Source of the DNA: Nitrobacter sp. NHB1
GTDB taxonomy: Bacteria > Pseudomonadota > Alphaproteobacteria > Rhizobiales > Xanthobacteraceae
Assembly: GCF_036964665.1 (NCBI RefSeq)
Contig: NZ_JBAMDA010000001.1
Span: 2,828,001 to 2,892,000 of the forward strand
Reading direction: 5' to 3'
DNA length: 64,000 nt
Below the pieces are notes generated by a model that did no database searches, was not told the origin of the DNA, and was given only the letters and a program-made list of their open reading frames with translations. Below are positions 18,183 through 27,228 of the stretch, piece after piece (position 1 is the stretch's first letter; the number at the start of each line of letters is the position of its first letter). Both the position numbers and the translations under genes were made by a program.

Positions 18183-19255
18183 CTCTAAGACAGTTGCTGG
18201 ATCATGCCGCAGAGCACGGCTACGGCGTACCGGCGTTCAACATCAACAATATGGAGCAGGGGCTTGCCATCATGGAGGCGGCGGCCGCCGTCGACGCTCC
18301 GGTCATCCTCCAGGCCTCGCGTGGCGCGCGTTCCTACGCCAACGACATCATGCTGGCGAAAATGATCGATGCGCTGGAGCAGATGTATCCGCACATTCCG
18401 CTGTGCATGCATCAGGATCACGGCAACGAGGAAGCGACTTGCGCCACCGCGATCAAGTTCGGCTTCACCTCGGTGATGATGGACGGCTCGCTCAAGGCCG
18501 ACGCCAAGACCGCCGCGGACTACGATTACAACGTCGATATCACCCGCCGCGTCGTCGACATGGCGCACTGGGTCGGCGCTTCGGTGGAAGGCGAACTGGG
18601 CGTGCTCGGCTCGCTCGAACACGGCGGCGGCGAGCAGGAGGACGGGCATGGCGTCGAAGGCCCGGTCAGCCACGATCAATTGCTGACCGATCCGGATCAG
18701 GCCGTCGATTTCGTCCGCGCGACCAAGGTCGACGCCCTGGCGATCGCGATGGGCACTTCGCACGGCGCCTACAAGTTCTCGCGCAAGCCGGACGGCGACA
18801 TTCTCGCCATGAAAGTGGTCGAGGAGATTCACCGCCGCCTTCCCAATACCCATCTGGTGATGCACGGCTCGTCCTCGGTGCCGCAGCATCTGCAGGATGA
18901 ATTCAATAAGTTCGGCGGCGAGATGCCGCAGACCTGGGGCGTGCCGGTCGAGGAGATCGTTCGCGGCATCAAGCATGGCGTTCGCAAGGTCAACATCGAC
19001 ACCGACTGCCGCCTGGCGATGACGGCGGTGTTTCGGAAAGTTGCGACCAGCAACAGTAGCGAATTCGATCCACGCAAGTTCCTGAAACCGGCGATGGATG
19101 CGATGCGCGACCTTTGCCGCGAGCGCTTCGAACAGTTCGGCACCGCCGGAAATGCCGCAAAGATCAGGGTGATCCCGTTGTCCGAAATGGCCAAGCTTTA
19201 TCGCGCCGGCAAACTTGATCCGCGTATCGGTGAAACGGCCGTTGCGGCGGAGTGA
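18170..19255 (+). CDS. cbbA: Fructose-bisphosphate aldolase class II, Calvin-cycle subtype
   Basis: A 361-residue class IIA-like aldolase of the CbbA subtype. Zinc ligands and active-site segments are present: [40 protein letters not shown] and [13 protein letters not shown]. It condenses dihydroxyacetone phosphate with glyceraldehyde 3-phosphate or erythrose 4-phosphate in the regeneration phase of carbon fixation. A strong GGGAGGGA precedes ATG 18170. A hairpin followed by T residues about 110 bases downstream closes the operon. Confidence 0.95.
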   Translation: MARITLRQLLDHAAEHGYGVPAFNINNMEQGLAIMEAAAAVDAPVILQASRGARSYANDIMLAKMIDALEQMYPHIPLCMHQDHGNEEATCATAIKFGFTSVMMDGSLKADAKTAADYDYNVDITRRVVDMAHWVGASVEGELGVLGSLEHGGGEQEDGHGVEGPVSHDQLLTDPDQAVDFVRATKVDALAIAMGTSHGAYKFSRKPDGDILAMKVVEEIHRRLPNTHLVMHGSSSVPQHLQDEFNKFGGEMPQTWGVPVEEIVRGIKHGVRKVNIDTDCRLAMTAVFRKVATSNSSEFDPRKFLKPAMDAMRDLCRERFEQFGTAGNAAKIRVIPLSEMAKLYRAGKLDPRIGETAVAAE

Positions 19256-19366
19256 ATTTGATTCGAACCGCACGTCCCGAGGGCCCGCGTTACACCTCGT
19301 GACATGATTCCATCCGGTTAAAACTGGGACGATTCATCCTCCCGATCGTCCAGCCCCGGATGTACT
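19256..19366. other. cbbA 3' untranslated region
   Basis: No gene seen. The first bases contain GATTCGAACC and GTCCCGA, which resemble parts of the tRNA-Pro complement; the match is short and may be chance. Confidence 0.3.
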
Positions 19367-19399
19367 GCTCCGTCGTCTCGAATGGCGACGGAGCTTTTC
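19367..19399 (+). terminator. Rho-independent terminator of the cbb operon
   Basis: Perfect 9-bp stem GCTCCGTCG/CGACGGAGC with a 10-base loop, followed by TTTTC. It lies in the right place to end cbbF-cbbP-cbbA transcription. Confidence 0.7.
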
Positions 19400-19818
19400 T
19401 CCCCGAGCGGCGGTGCGATGAATAGCCGGCTGCTCGGCGACGCCGCGCATTCCCGTTTCGGCGAAGACAACTCGAAAAAATCATCGGCGACAGTGTGGAT
19501 GCGCTCATTCGGTGTGCGCTGCCGGTGAACGGATCGCGCGGGCATTTTCGTGCCGCCCGCCACGCCGTTGATCGGCTTTTCCGTCGGGCATCCGAACCGC
19601 ACGGCGTCGGTCGCTGCCCTCGAAAGCCGCGTCCCATGCCTGCCATAACGCCCGGCATGGCGATTCAATCAAACCTCATCCTGCTTTATCGATCGCCACT
19701 GCGGGAACCGGAGCAGGGGCGCGGGATGGTCTCTGAGAACGAGATGCTCCGTAAGAACGAGACCGCCGCCCTTGAAATGGGGGACGCATCCCGTGACAAT
19801 GAATGACCGGAGAATGTC
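19400..19818. other. Non-coding region upstream of prpE
   Basis: Several short open frames on both strands, none with a recognisable product or supporting ribosome binding site. It probably carries the prpE promoter, whose position I cannot fix. Confidence 0.45.
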
Positions 19819-21744
19819 ATGACCATTCGGGAAAAAAGCCGCTACCGCGAGGTTTACGCCCGCGCGCTCAACGACCCCGAGGGGTTCTGGGCCGATGCCG
19901 CGGGCGACATCGACTGGATCGAGCCGGCAAAAAAGACCTTCGATCCCGCGATGGGGCTTTATGGCCGCTGGTTCGCCGGCGCGGTGGTCAATACCTGCTA
20001 CAATGCGCTGGACCGCCATGTCGCCGCCGGCCGAGCCGATCAGGTCGCGCTGATCCATGATTCGCCGCTGGCCAATCCGGGCGGACCGAGCGTCATTACC
20101 ACCTTCACCTACGCCGAACTGCTCAAGGAAGTGCAGACGCTCGCCGCCGTGATGCAGGATTTCGGCGTCGCCAAGGGCGACCGCGTCGTTCTTTACATGC
20201 CGATGGTGCCCGAGGCGGTCGTGGCGATGCTGGCCTGCGCGCGGATCGGCGCGGTGCACTCCGTGGTGTTCGGCGGCTTTGCGGCCAAGGAGCTTGCGAC
20301 CCGGATCGACGACGCCAAGCCGAAGCTGATCTTTTCGGCGAGTTGCGGCCTGGAGCCGGGCCGCATCGTGCAGTACAAGCCGCTGCTCGACGAGGCGCTG
20401 AAACTGGCCACCGCAAGGCCCGGCGCGTGCATCATCCTGCAACGGCCGCAGCAGCGCTGCGACCTGATCGCGGGCCGCGATCACGACTGGGCGGCGCTGC
20501 GCGATACCGCGATGGCGGCGAAGAAATCCGCGCCTTGCGTGCCGGTGCTCGCCACCGATCCGCTCTACATTCTCTACACCTCCGGCACCACCGGGGTGCC
20601 GAAAGGGGTGGTGCGCGACAATGGCGGCCATCTGGTCGCGCTGAAATGGTCGATGTTCAATCTCTACGGCGTCAAGCCCGGCGAGATCTGGTGGTGCGGC
20701 TCCGATATCGGCTGGGTGGTCGGTCACAGCTACATCGTCTACGGGCCGCTGATTCACGGCACCACCACGATCATGTACGAGGGCAAGCCGATCGGTACCC
20801 CGGATGCAGGCGCGTTCTGGCGTGTCATCTCGCAGCACAGGGCGGTGGCGTTCTTCACCGCGCCGACCGCGTTCCGCGCCATCAAGAAAGAGGATCCGGA
20901 GGGCGCCTTCATCCGCAAATATGATCTGTCCGAATTCCGCACGCTGTTTTTGGCCGGCGAGCGCGCCGATCCGCCGACGGTGGAATGGGCAGAGCAGCAG
21001 TTGAAGGTGCCGGTGATTGATCACTGGTGGCAGACCGAAACCGGCTGGGGCATCGTCGGCAACCCGGTCGGGCTCGGGCAACTGCCGGTCAAGCACGGCT
21101 CGCCCACGGTGGCGATGCCGGGCTATCAGGTCGATGTCGTCGATGAAGCGGCGAAGCCACTGCCGGCCGGTACCATGGGCTCCATCGTCATCAAGCTGCC
21201 GCTGCCGCCGGGCTGCCTGCCGACCTTGTGGCAGCAGGACGAACGCTGCAAGGAAGCCTATTTCAACGAGTTCCCCGGCTACTACAAAACCTCCGACGCC
21301 GGCTACAAGGACAAGGACGGTTACATCTTCGTCATGGGCCGCACCGACGACATCATCAACGTCGCCGGTCACAGGCTGTCCACCGGCGGCATGGAGGAGA
21401 TTCTCGCCTCGCATCCCGATGTCGCCGAATGCGCGGTGCTCGGCATCAGGGACACCATCAAGGGCGAGGTGCCGTGCGGTCTCTTGGTGCTCAAGGCCGG
21501 CGTGACGCGCGATCCCGCCGAGATCGAGAAGGAGGTCGTGGCGCTGGTGCGCGAAAAGCTCGGTCCGGTCGCGGCATTCAAGTTGGCGATCACGGTGAAC
21601 AGGCTGCCGAAGACGCGCTCCGGAAAGATCCTGCGCGGCACCATCAAGAAGATCGCGGATGGCGATCAATGGACCATGCCCGCGACCATCGAGGATCCGA
21701 AGGTGCTCGACGAGATTCAGGGCACGCTGAAAAAAAGGATGTAG
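19819..21744 (+). CDS. prpE: Propionyl-CoA synthetase (PrpE-type AMP-forming ligase)
   Basis: A 641-residue adenylate-forming acyl-CoA ligase. The AMP-binding motif YTSGTTGVPKGVVRD begins near residue 252, the WWQTETGWG motif follows near residue 407, and the C-terminal SGKILRGTIKKIADG carries the lysine that is acetylated or propionylated for control in this family. WWCGSDIGWVVGHSYIVYGPL and the overall length favour PrpE over acetyl-CoA synthetase. It activates propionate (and less well acetate) to the CoA ester. GGAGA lies 8 bases before ATG 19819. Confidence 0.88.
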   Translation: MTIREKSRYREVYARALNDPEGFWADAAGDIDWIEPAKKTFDPAMGLYGRWFAGAVVNTCYNALDRHVAAGRADQVALIHDSPLANPGGPSVITTFTYAELLKEVQTLAAVMQDFGVAKGDRVVLYMPMVPEAVVAMLACARIGAVHSVVFGGFAAKELATRIDDAKPKLIFSASCGLEPGRIVQYKPLLDEALKLATARPGACIILQRPQQRCDLIAGRDHDWAALRDTAMAAKKSAPCVPVLATDPLYILYTSGTTGVPKGVVRDNGGHLVALKWSMFNLYGVKPGEIWWCGSDIGWVVGHSYIVYGPLIHGTTTIMYEGKPIGTPDAGAFWRVISQHRAVAFFTAPTAFRAIKKEDPEGAFIRKYDLSEFRTLFLAGERADPPTVEWAEQQLKVPVIDHWWQTETGWGIVGNPVGLGQLPVKHGSPTVAMPGYQVDVVDEAAKPLPAGTMGSIVIKLPLPPGCLPTLWQQDERCKEAYFNEFPGYYKTSDAGYKDKDGYIFVMGRTDDIINVAGHRLSTGGMEEILASHPDVAECAVLGIRDTIKGEVPCGLLVLKAGVTRDPAEIEKEVVALVREKLGPVAAFKLAITVNRLPKTRSGKILRGTIKKIADGDQWTMPATIEDPKVLDEIQGTLKKRM

Positions 21745-21887
21745 CAACGCGACCCTGGGCTGGCATTGTTTCCTCCTTCCGGGGCGCGCGAAGCGCGAAC
21801 CCGGAATCCATGGCCGGTTCATCAGGACTTACAATCCCCGCAATTGGGTTCGAACAGTCGCCAGGCTACGGCGATCCGGGAACAATC

Positions 21888-22148
21888 ATGCGACCGAAGA
21901 CATTCTTGCATCTCGCGGCTCTCGTCCTGACCGCGCTGTCGCTCGAAGGCTGCGCCAATCTGGAGCGGCACAATCCGAGCGCGGTATCGCAGACCGATGA
22001 CGACGCCTATTGCCAGGCGCATGGCGGCCCGCAGGGCTCCGCGGCCTATACCGCCTGCCGCAAGGACCGTGACGTCGCCGCCACCCGATCGGACCGGATG
22101 GAGCGCACCCACCGCGATCTCGCCGAGCGGATGCTGAACGGGCAGTAG
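21888..22148 (+). CDS. Small lipoprotein
   Basis: An 86-residue protein with a short basic start, hydrophobic core FLHLAALVLTALSL and a lipobox-like SLEGC, giving the lipidated cysteine near residue 22. The mature part is polar, charged and helical, with two further cysteines (DDAYCQAHG, YTACRKD). Function unknown. It follows prpE by 143 bases, without obvious co-transcription. Confidence 0.65.
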   Translation: MRPKTFLHLAALVLTALSLEGCANLERHNPSAVSQTDDDAYCQAHGGPQGSAAYTACRKDRDVAATRSDRMERTHRDLAERMLNGQ

Positions 22149-22236
22149 ACTCCGCGAAAGCTCGCGCCAGCGACGAGCAAGCGCTCACGCGTTGTTTGAG
22201 ATTGAACAGGCGCAAGGCGCCACCCGAATTACCAGC

Positions 22237-22372
22237 GTCATCCCCGCGCAGGCGGGGACGCATAACCCTGTCGCGCGTGACGTGATGAAGCGGTTTACGG
22301 GCAACCGTGACGACGCTCCGACCGTAATGGCAAGGACACGGCGTATGGGTCCCCGCCTGCGCGGGGACGACG
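22237..22372. repeat. Inverted repeat with two GTCCCCGC-type hairpins
   Basis: CGTCATCCCCGCGCAGGCGGGGACGCAT and, facing it, ATGGGTCCCCGCCTGCGCGGGGACGACG each form a GC-rich hairpin; together they form a larger inverted repeat about 136 bp long. Related single hairpins occur at 27078-27094 and 37062-37091. Confidence 0.75.
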
Positions 22373-22437
22373 CCGATGGCGCGGCGAGCGACAGCTCGCG
22401 CCGGGATGACGGCACGATGCAGGCGAGGGACGCTACG

Positions 22438-23133
22438 TCACTCGTCGTCCTCGGCTTTCTTGCCGCCGATGGTTTTCAGCTTGGCGAACACGGCGTCGAC
22501 GTTGAGATCGTCGCGCTGTTTTTCCGTCGGCTCGAATTCGGCGTCCTTGCGCGTGGTCTCGGACGCCGGCAGCAGGGTGGCGCCGCCATATTGCTGATCG
22601 GTTGGCTTTTCCTTGGCCGCGCGCTGCACCTCGAAGTCGAGTTCGATCTGCGAGCAGAGGCCGAGCGTCACCGGGTCCATCGGCGTCAGGGTCGAGGCGT
22701 TCCAGTGGGTGCGGTCGCGGACCGCGGCAATCGTGGTCTTGGTGGTGCCGACCAGACGCATGATCTGCGCGTCCTTCAACTCCGGGTGGTTGCGAACCAG
22801 CCATAGGATCGCGCTCGGCCGCTCGTGGCGGCGCGACACCGGGGTGTAGCGCGGACCCTTCTTCTTGGCGGCGGGCGGCAGCACCACCCGGCTCTCGCTG
22901 AGCCTGAGGCGGTAGTCCTGGTCCTTCTCGCCCTTCTCGATCTCGTCGCGGGTGAGCTGGCCGGTCGAGATCGGGTCCATGCCCTTGATGCCCTGGGCGG
23001 CGTCGCCGTCGGCGATCGCGCGGACCTCCAGAGGGTGCATTTTGGTGAAATCGGCGACCTGATCGAACGACAGGGCGGTATTTTCGACGAGCCACACGGC
23101 AGTCGCCTTTGGCATCAGCGGTGCATTGCTCAT
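22438..23133 (-). CDS. trcR: DUF1013 protein, TrcR-like cell-cycle transcription regulator
   Basis: A 231-residue protein matching DUF1013 along its length: N-terminal MPKATAVWLVENTALSFDQVADF helix-turn-helix-like region, then a second similar one (AILWLVRNHPELKDAQIMRLVGTTKTTI), then a basic/polar tail ending KKAEDDE. Alphaproteobacterial members have been named TrcR, a conserved regulator associated with RNA polymerase and cell-cycle genes; that name is from memory of the family. Two successive similar helical regions suggest an internal duplication. Divergent from ispH. Confidence 0.8.
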   Translation of the reverse strand: MSNAPLMPKATAVWLVENTALSFDQVADFTKMHPLEVRAIADGDAAQGIKGMDPISTGQLTRDEIEKGEKDQDYRLRLSESRVVLPPAAKKKGPRYTPVSRRHERPSAILWLVRNHPELKDAQIMRLVGTTKTTIAAVRDRTHWNASTLTPMDPVTLGLCSQIELDFEVQRAAKEKPTDQQYGGATLLPASETTRKDAEFEPTEKQRDDLNVDAVFAKLKTIGGKKAEDDE

Positions 23134-23373
23134 GGCAAATCTCCTTTGCGCTCCGCCAACCCCTCAGGGACAAAGCTTGTTGGTTATCGACGATGACGGG
23201 AATTGGGGTCTATATAAGCCGGCCGGGGCCGGCCGCGCAATGGTTTGCTCCTGTCCGGTCCATGGCTTAACGGAACAGCCTTGACAGCGCCTGAAAGCCG
23301 TCCAAAGTCGTTACCCATATTGGCCGTTTCCGCCCCGCCAGCGTGGGGTGATTCGGTCCCCCCGGATCACCTC

Positions 23374-24348
23374 ATGAATGCCACCATGAATGCCAAACCG
23401 AAGCTTAAAATCGTGCTTTGTTCGCCCCGTGGCTTTTGCGCCGGGGTGGTCAGGGCGATCGATACCGTGGAACGGGCGCTGACGCTGTACGGCGCGCCGG
23501 TCTATGTGCGCCACGAGATCGTCCATAACCGCTATGTGGTCGACAGCCTGCGTGCGAAGGGGGCGATTTTCGTCGAGGAACTGGCGGAAATCCCCGATGA
23601 CACCAAGGCGCCGGTGGTGTTCTCCGCCCATGGCGTGCCGAAATCGGTGCCGGCCGACGCGCAGAAGCGCAATTTCTTTTCGCTGGATGCGACCTGCCCG
23701 CTGGTGACCAAGGTTCACCGCGAGGCGGCGATCCATTTCAAGCGCGGGCGGGAGATCCTGCTGATCGGCCATTCCCATCACCCGGAAGTCGTCGGCACGG
23801 TCGGGCAATTGCCGGCAGGCGCGGTGACGCTGATCGAGACCGCCGAAGATGCCGCGACATTCACGCCGAAGAATCCCGAAAACCTCGCTTTCGTGACCCA
23901 GACGACGCTGTCGATCGACGACACCGCCGAGATCGTTGCGATGCTGAAACAGCGGTTCCCGAACATTTCCGGCCCGCACAAGGAGGACATCTGCTACGCC
24001 ACCACCAACCGCCAACTCGCGGTCAAGAAAGTGGCGCCGGTGGTGGATGCGCTGATCGTGGTCGGCGCACCGAACTCGTCGAACTCGCAGCGGCTGCGCG
24101 AGGTCGCCGAGCGCGAGGGCTGCAGGGTGTCGGTGCTGGCGCAGCGCGCCGCCGATCTCGACTGGAGCATCTTCGAGGGCATCAGGAGCCTCGGCATCAC
24201 CGCAGGCGCCTCGGCGCCGGAAGTGATCGTCGAGGAAATCATGGGTGCGTTCGCGGCGCGCTATGACCTCGATGTCGAGACGGTCTCGGCTGCGGAAGAG
24301 AACGAGTTCTTCCCGCTGCCGCGCTCGCTGCGGCCCGATGCGGCCTGA
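23374..24348 (+). CDS. ispH: 4-hydroxy-3-methylbut-2-enyl diphosphate reductase
   Basis: A 324-residue [4Fe-4S] enzyme of the last step of the MEP isoprenoid pathway, making IPP and DMAPP. The three cluster cysteines are in [12 protein letters not shown] (Cys22), [12 protein letters not shown] and [11 protein letters not shown]; substrate-binding motifs [14 protein letters not shown] and [10 protein letters not shown] are intact. ATG 23374 is chosen; ATG 23386 is an alternative. thrB begins 5 bases after the stop and rnhA overlaps thrB, so these form one transcript. Confidence 0.96.
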   Translation: MNATMNAKPKLKIVLCSPRGFCAGVVRAIDTVERALTLYGAPVYVRHEIVHNRYVVDSLRAKGAIFVEELAEIPDDTKAPVVFSAHGVPKSVPADAQKRNFFSLDATCPLVTKVHREAAIHFKRGREILLIGHSHHPEVVGTVGQLPAGAVTLIETAEDAATFTPKNPENLAFVTQTTLSIDDTAEIVAMLKQRFPNISGPHKEDICYATTNRQLAVKKVAPVVDALIVVGAPNSSNSQRLREVAEREGCRVSVLAQRAADLDWSIFEGIRSLGITAGASAPEVIVEEIMGAFAARYDLDVETVSAAEENEFFPLPRSLRPDAA

Positions 24349-24353
24349 ACAAA

Positions 24354-25334
24354 ATGGCGGTCTATACCGACGTCGCCGCCGAGGAACTCGCGGACTTCCT
24401 GAAGGCCTACGACATCGGCGAACTGCTGTCCTACAAGGGCATCGCCGAAGGCGTCGAGAATTCCAACTATCTGTTGCACACCACCGCCGGATCATTTTTC
24501 CTGACGCTATATGAAAAGCGCGTCGCGGTTGACGATCTGCCGTTCTTTCTCGGCCTGATGGGCCATCTGGCTATGCATGGCATCGTGTGTCCGCAGCCGG
24601 TTAAGGCCCGCAGCGGCGAAACCCTCGGTTACCTCGCAGGGCGACCAGCCGCCATCATCGATTTCCTTGAGGGCGTGTGGCCGCGCAAGCCGAACGTCAC
24701 CCACTGCGCCGCTGCCGGCGAAGCGCTGGCGAAACTGCATCTCGCCGGCCGCGATTTCCCCATGCGGCGCGCCAACGCGCTTTCGGTGTCCAGTTGGCGG
24801 CCGCTGTTCGAACAGGCCGCGCCTTGCGTCGATACCGTGCAGCATGGGTTGCACGATTTTCTCAAGGCCGAACTCGACTACCTCGAACGGCGCTGGCCGG
24901 ACAATCTGCCGGCCGGCATCGTCCACGCCGACCTGTTTCCGGATAACGTTTTATTTCTCGGCGACAGGCTGTCGGGGCTGATCGATTTCTATTTCGCGTG
25001 CAATGATTTTTTTTCTTACGACGTCGCGATCTGCCTCAACGCCTGGTGTTTCGAGCCGGATCATTCCTTCAACGTCACCAAGGCGCGTGCGTTGCTCGGC
25101 GCCTACAATCGCGAGCGCGCGCTGTCGGGAGCCGAACAGGCGGCGTTGCCGCTCTTGGCGCGCGGCGCCGCGCTGAGGTTCCTGCTAACGCGGCTGGTCG
25201 ATTTTCTCAACGTGCCCGCCGGCGCGCTGGTGAAGCCGAAGGACCCGCTCGAATACGTCCGCAAGCTTCGCTTCCAGCAAAGCGTCGGCAACATCCGCGA
25301 GTACGGCGTCGCCGCGTCGGGGCTGCTCGTGTGA
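24354..25334 (+). CDS. thrB: Homoserine kinase, aminoglycoside-phosphotransferase fold (ThrB type II)
   Basis: A 326-residue kinase with the APH-like catalytic loop [14 protein letters not shown] near residues 186-199, the metal-binding DFYFACND segment after it, and the family beginning [16 protein letters not shown]. It phosphorylates homoserine on the way to threonine and is unrelated to the GHMP-type ThrB of enterobacteria. It is translationally coupled to rnhA by a 4-base GTGA overlap. Confidence 0.93.
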   Translation: MAVYTDVAAEELADFLKAYDIGELLSYKGIAEGVENSNYLLHTTAGSFFLTLYEKRVAVDDLPFFLGLMGHLAMHGIVCPQPVKARSGETLGYLAGRPAAIIDFLEGVWPRKPNVTHCAAAGEALAKLHLAGRDFPMRRANALSVSSWRPLFEQAAPCVDTVQHGLHDFLKAELDYLERRWPDNLPAGIVHADLFPDNVLFLGDRLSGLIDFYFACNDFFSYDVAICLNAWCFEPDHSFNVTKARALLGAYNRERALSGAEQAALPLLARGAALRFLLTRLVDFLNVPAGALVKPKDPLEYVRKLRFQQSVGNIREYGVAASGLLV

Positions 25335-25786
25335 ATTCACCCGCGCTGCCGCATGTCACGATTTTCACCGACGGCGCCTGCTCGGGCAATCCGGGGCCTG
25401 GAGGCTGGGGCGCGATCTTGCGGTTCGGCGAGATCGAGAAGGAATTGAAAGGCGGCGAACCGCACACCACCAACAACCGGATGGAGTTGCTGGCGGCGAT
25501 CTCCGCGCTGGAGGCCTTGAAGAAAGCGGCGTCGGTCGATCTCACCACCGACAGCCAGTACGTGCGGCAAGGCATTACGAGCTGGATTCACAACTGGAAG
25601 CGCAACGGCTGGCGCACCGCCGACAAAAAGCCGGTGAAGAACGCGGACCTGTGGCAGCGGCTCGACGACGCGCTGAAGCCTCATGACGTGCGCTGGCACT
25701 GGATCAAGGGCCACGCCGGCCATGACGAGAACGAGCGCGCCGATCAACTCGCGCGTGAAGGCGTCGCGATGGCGAAGTTGAAGTGA
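25331..25786 (+). CDS. rnhA: Ribonuclease HI
   Basis: A 151-residue RNase HI. Catalytic acidic residues are seen in [16 protein letters not shown] (Asp14), [14 protein letters not shown] (Glu), LTTDSQYV (Asp) and the C-terminal [12 protein letters not shown] (Asp). It degrades RNA in RNA-DNA hybrids such as primers and R-loops. The start is GTG 25331, which overlaps the thrB stop (GTGA). Confidence 0.95.
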   Translation: MNSPALPHVTIFTDGACSGNPGPGGWGAILRFGEIEKELKGGEPHTTNNRMELLAAISALEALKKAASVDLTTDSQYVRQGITSWIHNWKRNGWRTADKKPVKNADLWQRLDDALKPHDVRWHWIKGHAGHDENERADQLAREGVAMAKLK

Positions 25787-25798
25787 TTGCGATATCGT

Positions 25799-25881
25799 TC
25801 GTGATTGCGAGGAGCGCAGCGACGAAGCAATCCAGCTTTCCATGCGGTATTCTGGATTGCTTCGCTTCGCTCGCAATGACG
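25799..25881. repeat. 83-bp inverted repeat (GTCATTGCGAG type), copy 2
   Basis: Same length and arm design as 12941-13023 but inverted, the longer arm coming first here. It separates rnhA from a convergent peroxiredoxin gene. Confidence 0.8.
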
Positions 25882-25903
25882 GTAGGCGATGCTTACTTTC
25901 GGC

Positions 25904-26389
25904 TCAAAGCTGTCCGAGCAGCGTGTCGCCGCCGGAGACCTCGACCTTGCCGGGCGAGTCCTCGAGGTTCAGCTTCTTCACCACGCCGTCCTCGACTAGC
26001 ATGGAATAGCGCTTGGAGCGGATGCCGAGGCCCTTCTCAGAGCCATCGAACTCCATGCCGATCGCTTTTGCGAAGTCGGCGTTGCCGTCGGCAAGGAACA
26101 CCGCTTCGTTGCGCTGGTCGGTGTCGCGTTTCCAGGCGTTCAGGACGAAAACGTCGTTGACCGAGACGATGGCGATATCGTCGACGCCCTTGTCCTTGAT
26201 GCCACGGGCGCTGAGAAAAATGCTCGGCAGATGCTGCTTGTGGCAGGTGCCGGTGTAGGCGCCGGGCACCGCGAACAACGCCACCTTCCTGCCTTTGAAG
26301 ATATCGCCGGTGGTTTTGGTCTGAACGCCGTCTTCCGTCATGATGCGGAATGTCGCGTCGGGCAGGCGGTCGCCAACTTTGATGGTCAT
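25904..26389 (-). CDS. Peroxiredoxin, Prx5/AhpE-like atypical type
   Basis: A 161-residue thiol peroxidase of the Prx5 group: VPGAYTGTCHKQHLPS places the peroxidatic cysteine at residue 49, with the Thr three residues before it and a downstream arginine expected in the active site. No other cysteine is present in the protein, so it would need an external thiol such as glutathione/glutaredoxin for recycling. It reduces hydroperoxides in the cytoplasm. ATG 26389 (MTIKVGDRLP) is the family start; the frame is open to 26422. Confidence 0.9.
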   Translation of the reverse strand: MTIKVGDRLPDATFRIMTEDGVQTKTTGDIFKGRKVALFAVPGAYTGTCHKQHLPSIFLSARGIKDKGVDDIAIVSVNDVFVLNAWKRDTDQRNEAVFLADGNADFAKAIGMEFDGSEKGLGIRSKRYSMLVEDGVVKKLNLEDSPGKVEVSGGDTLLGQL

Positions 26390-26490
26390 GGTCAAATCTC
26401 CTTGAAATGTCGGTGTGTCCAAACCGGGCAGGCGTCCGGCACGATACTCGGTGAATTCAAAACGGCAACAGGCCGTTCACCGTTCCGTCA

Positions 26491-27057
26491 TCAACCCGCG
26501 AAACCGCCGCCATCGAGAAAGGCCTGTTCTTCCGCGCTCGTCGTGCGGTTGAGCATTCGATTGCGATGCGGAAAGCGGTCGAACCGGCGAATGATGTCGG
26601 CATGGACTTCCGCGAATTTGAGGTTGTCGGGCCGTCCACGGCTGCGAAAAAGCGCAACGCAGCGCTCCTGGTCAGCAAGCCGTTCGGAATGCATGAAAGG
26701 CACATAGAGGAATTCGATGAGGTCCGGCTCGATGCGCATGTCGGCGCCGCGGGCGATGGCGCGATCGGCGACGGCGCAAGCGTTGTCGTCGGTCGAAAAG
26801 CTGCGGGCATCGCCACGGAACATGTTGCGCGGAAACTGGTCGAGCACGATGATGAGCGCCAGCGCGCCGTCGTCGGTCTCCTCCCATCCGGCGAGTTCGC
26901 CCGCACGGGCCGCTTCCCAAAGCCCTAGAAAGCGGCGGCGCACCTCGGCGTCGAATGTGTCGTCCTTGATGTACCATTTGCTCTGGCCGGCAGCGCGCCA
27001 GAAGGCGAGGACGTCGCCGGGAGTGGGGATGGAAGCGGGCGGATTATCGGAGTTCAT
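26491..27057 (-). CDS. DUF924-family protein
   Basis: A 188-residue soluble protein of the DUF924 family: VLAFWRAAGQSKWYIKDDTFDAEVRRRF near the N-terminus, LIIVLDQFPRNMFRGDA in the middle, and FLYVPFMHSE downstream. The fold is helical and TPR-like; the function is unknown. ATG 27057 is preferred over 27141 because the upstream residues derive from a repeat-like segment. Together with the peroxiredoxin it is on the minus strand, but 101 bases separate stop and next start. Confidence 0.85.
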   Translation of the reverse strand: MNSDNPPASIPTPGDVLAFWRAAGQSKWYIKDDTFDAEVRRRFLGLWEAARAGELAGWEETDDGALALIIVLDQFPRNMFRGDARSFSTDDNACAVADRAIARGADMRIEPDLIEFLYVPFMHSERLADQERCVALFRSRGRPDNLKFAEVHADIIRRFDRFPHRNRMLNRTTSAEEQAFLDGGGFAG

Positions 27058-27228
27058 CACACATACTTTCTGTCGTCGCCCCTGCGCACGCGGGGACCCA
27101 TAACCCCTGTGGTCAATCGAGATGGAAAGAGTCGACGTCATCGACCGAAATCGGAGTCCGCGTATGAGTCCCAGCGCGCGCGTTCAAAGATCGCACTTGG
27201 CCGGGACGACTTCATCCTCAAATGCTAC

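Noticed and set aside
19257-19280. Degenerate second tRNA-Pro fragment as an island boundary
   Set aside because: Only a 10-base and a 7-base match, and GATTCGAACC is common to most tRNA complements; kept only as a hint in the tRNA finding.
19669-21822. A 717-codon minus-strand frame over prpE
   Set aside because: Fully antisense to a protein with all ligase motifs; no family resemblance of its own.
22237-22372. Possible CRISPR-like repeat
   Set aside because: Only two facing hairpin arms, no regularly spaced direct repeats and no cas genes.
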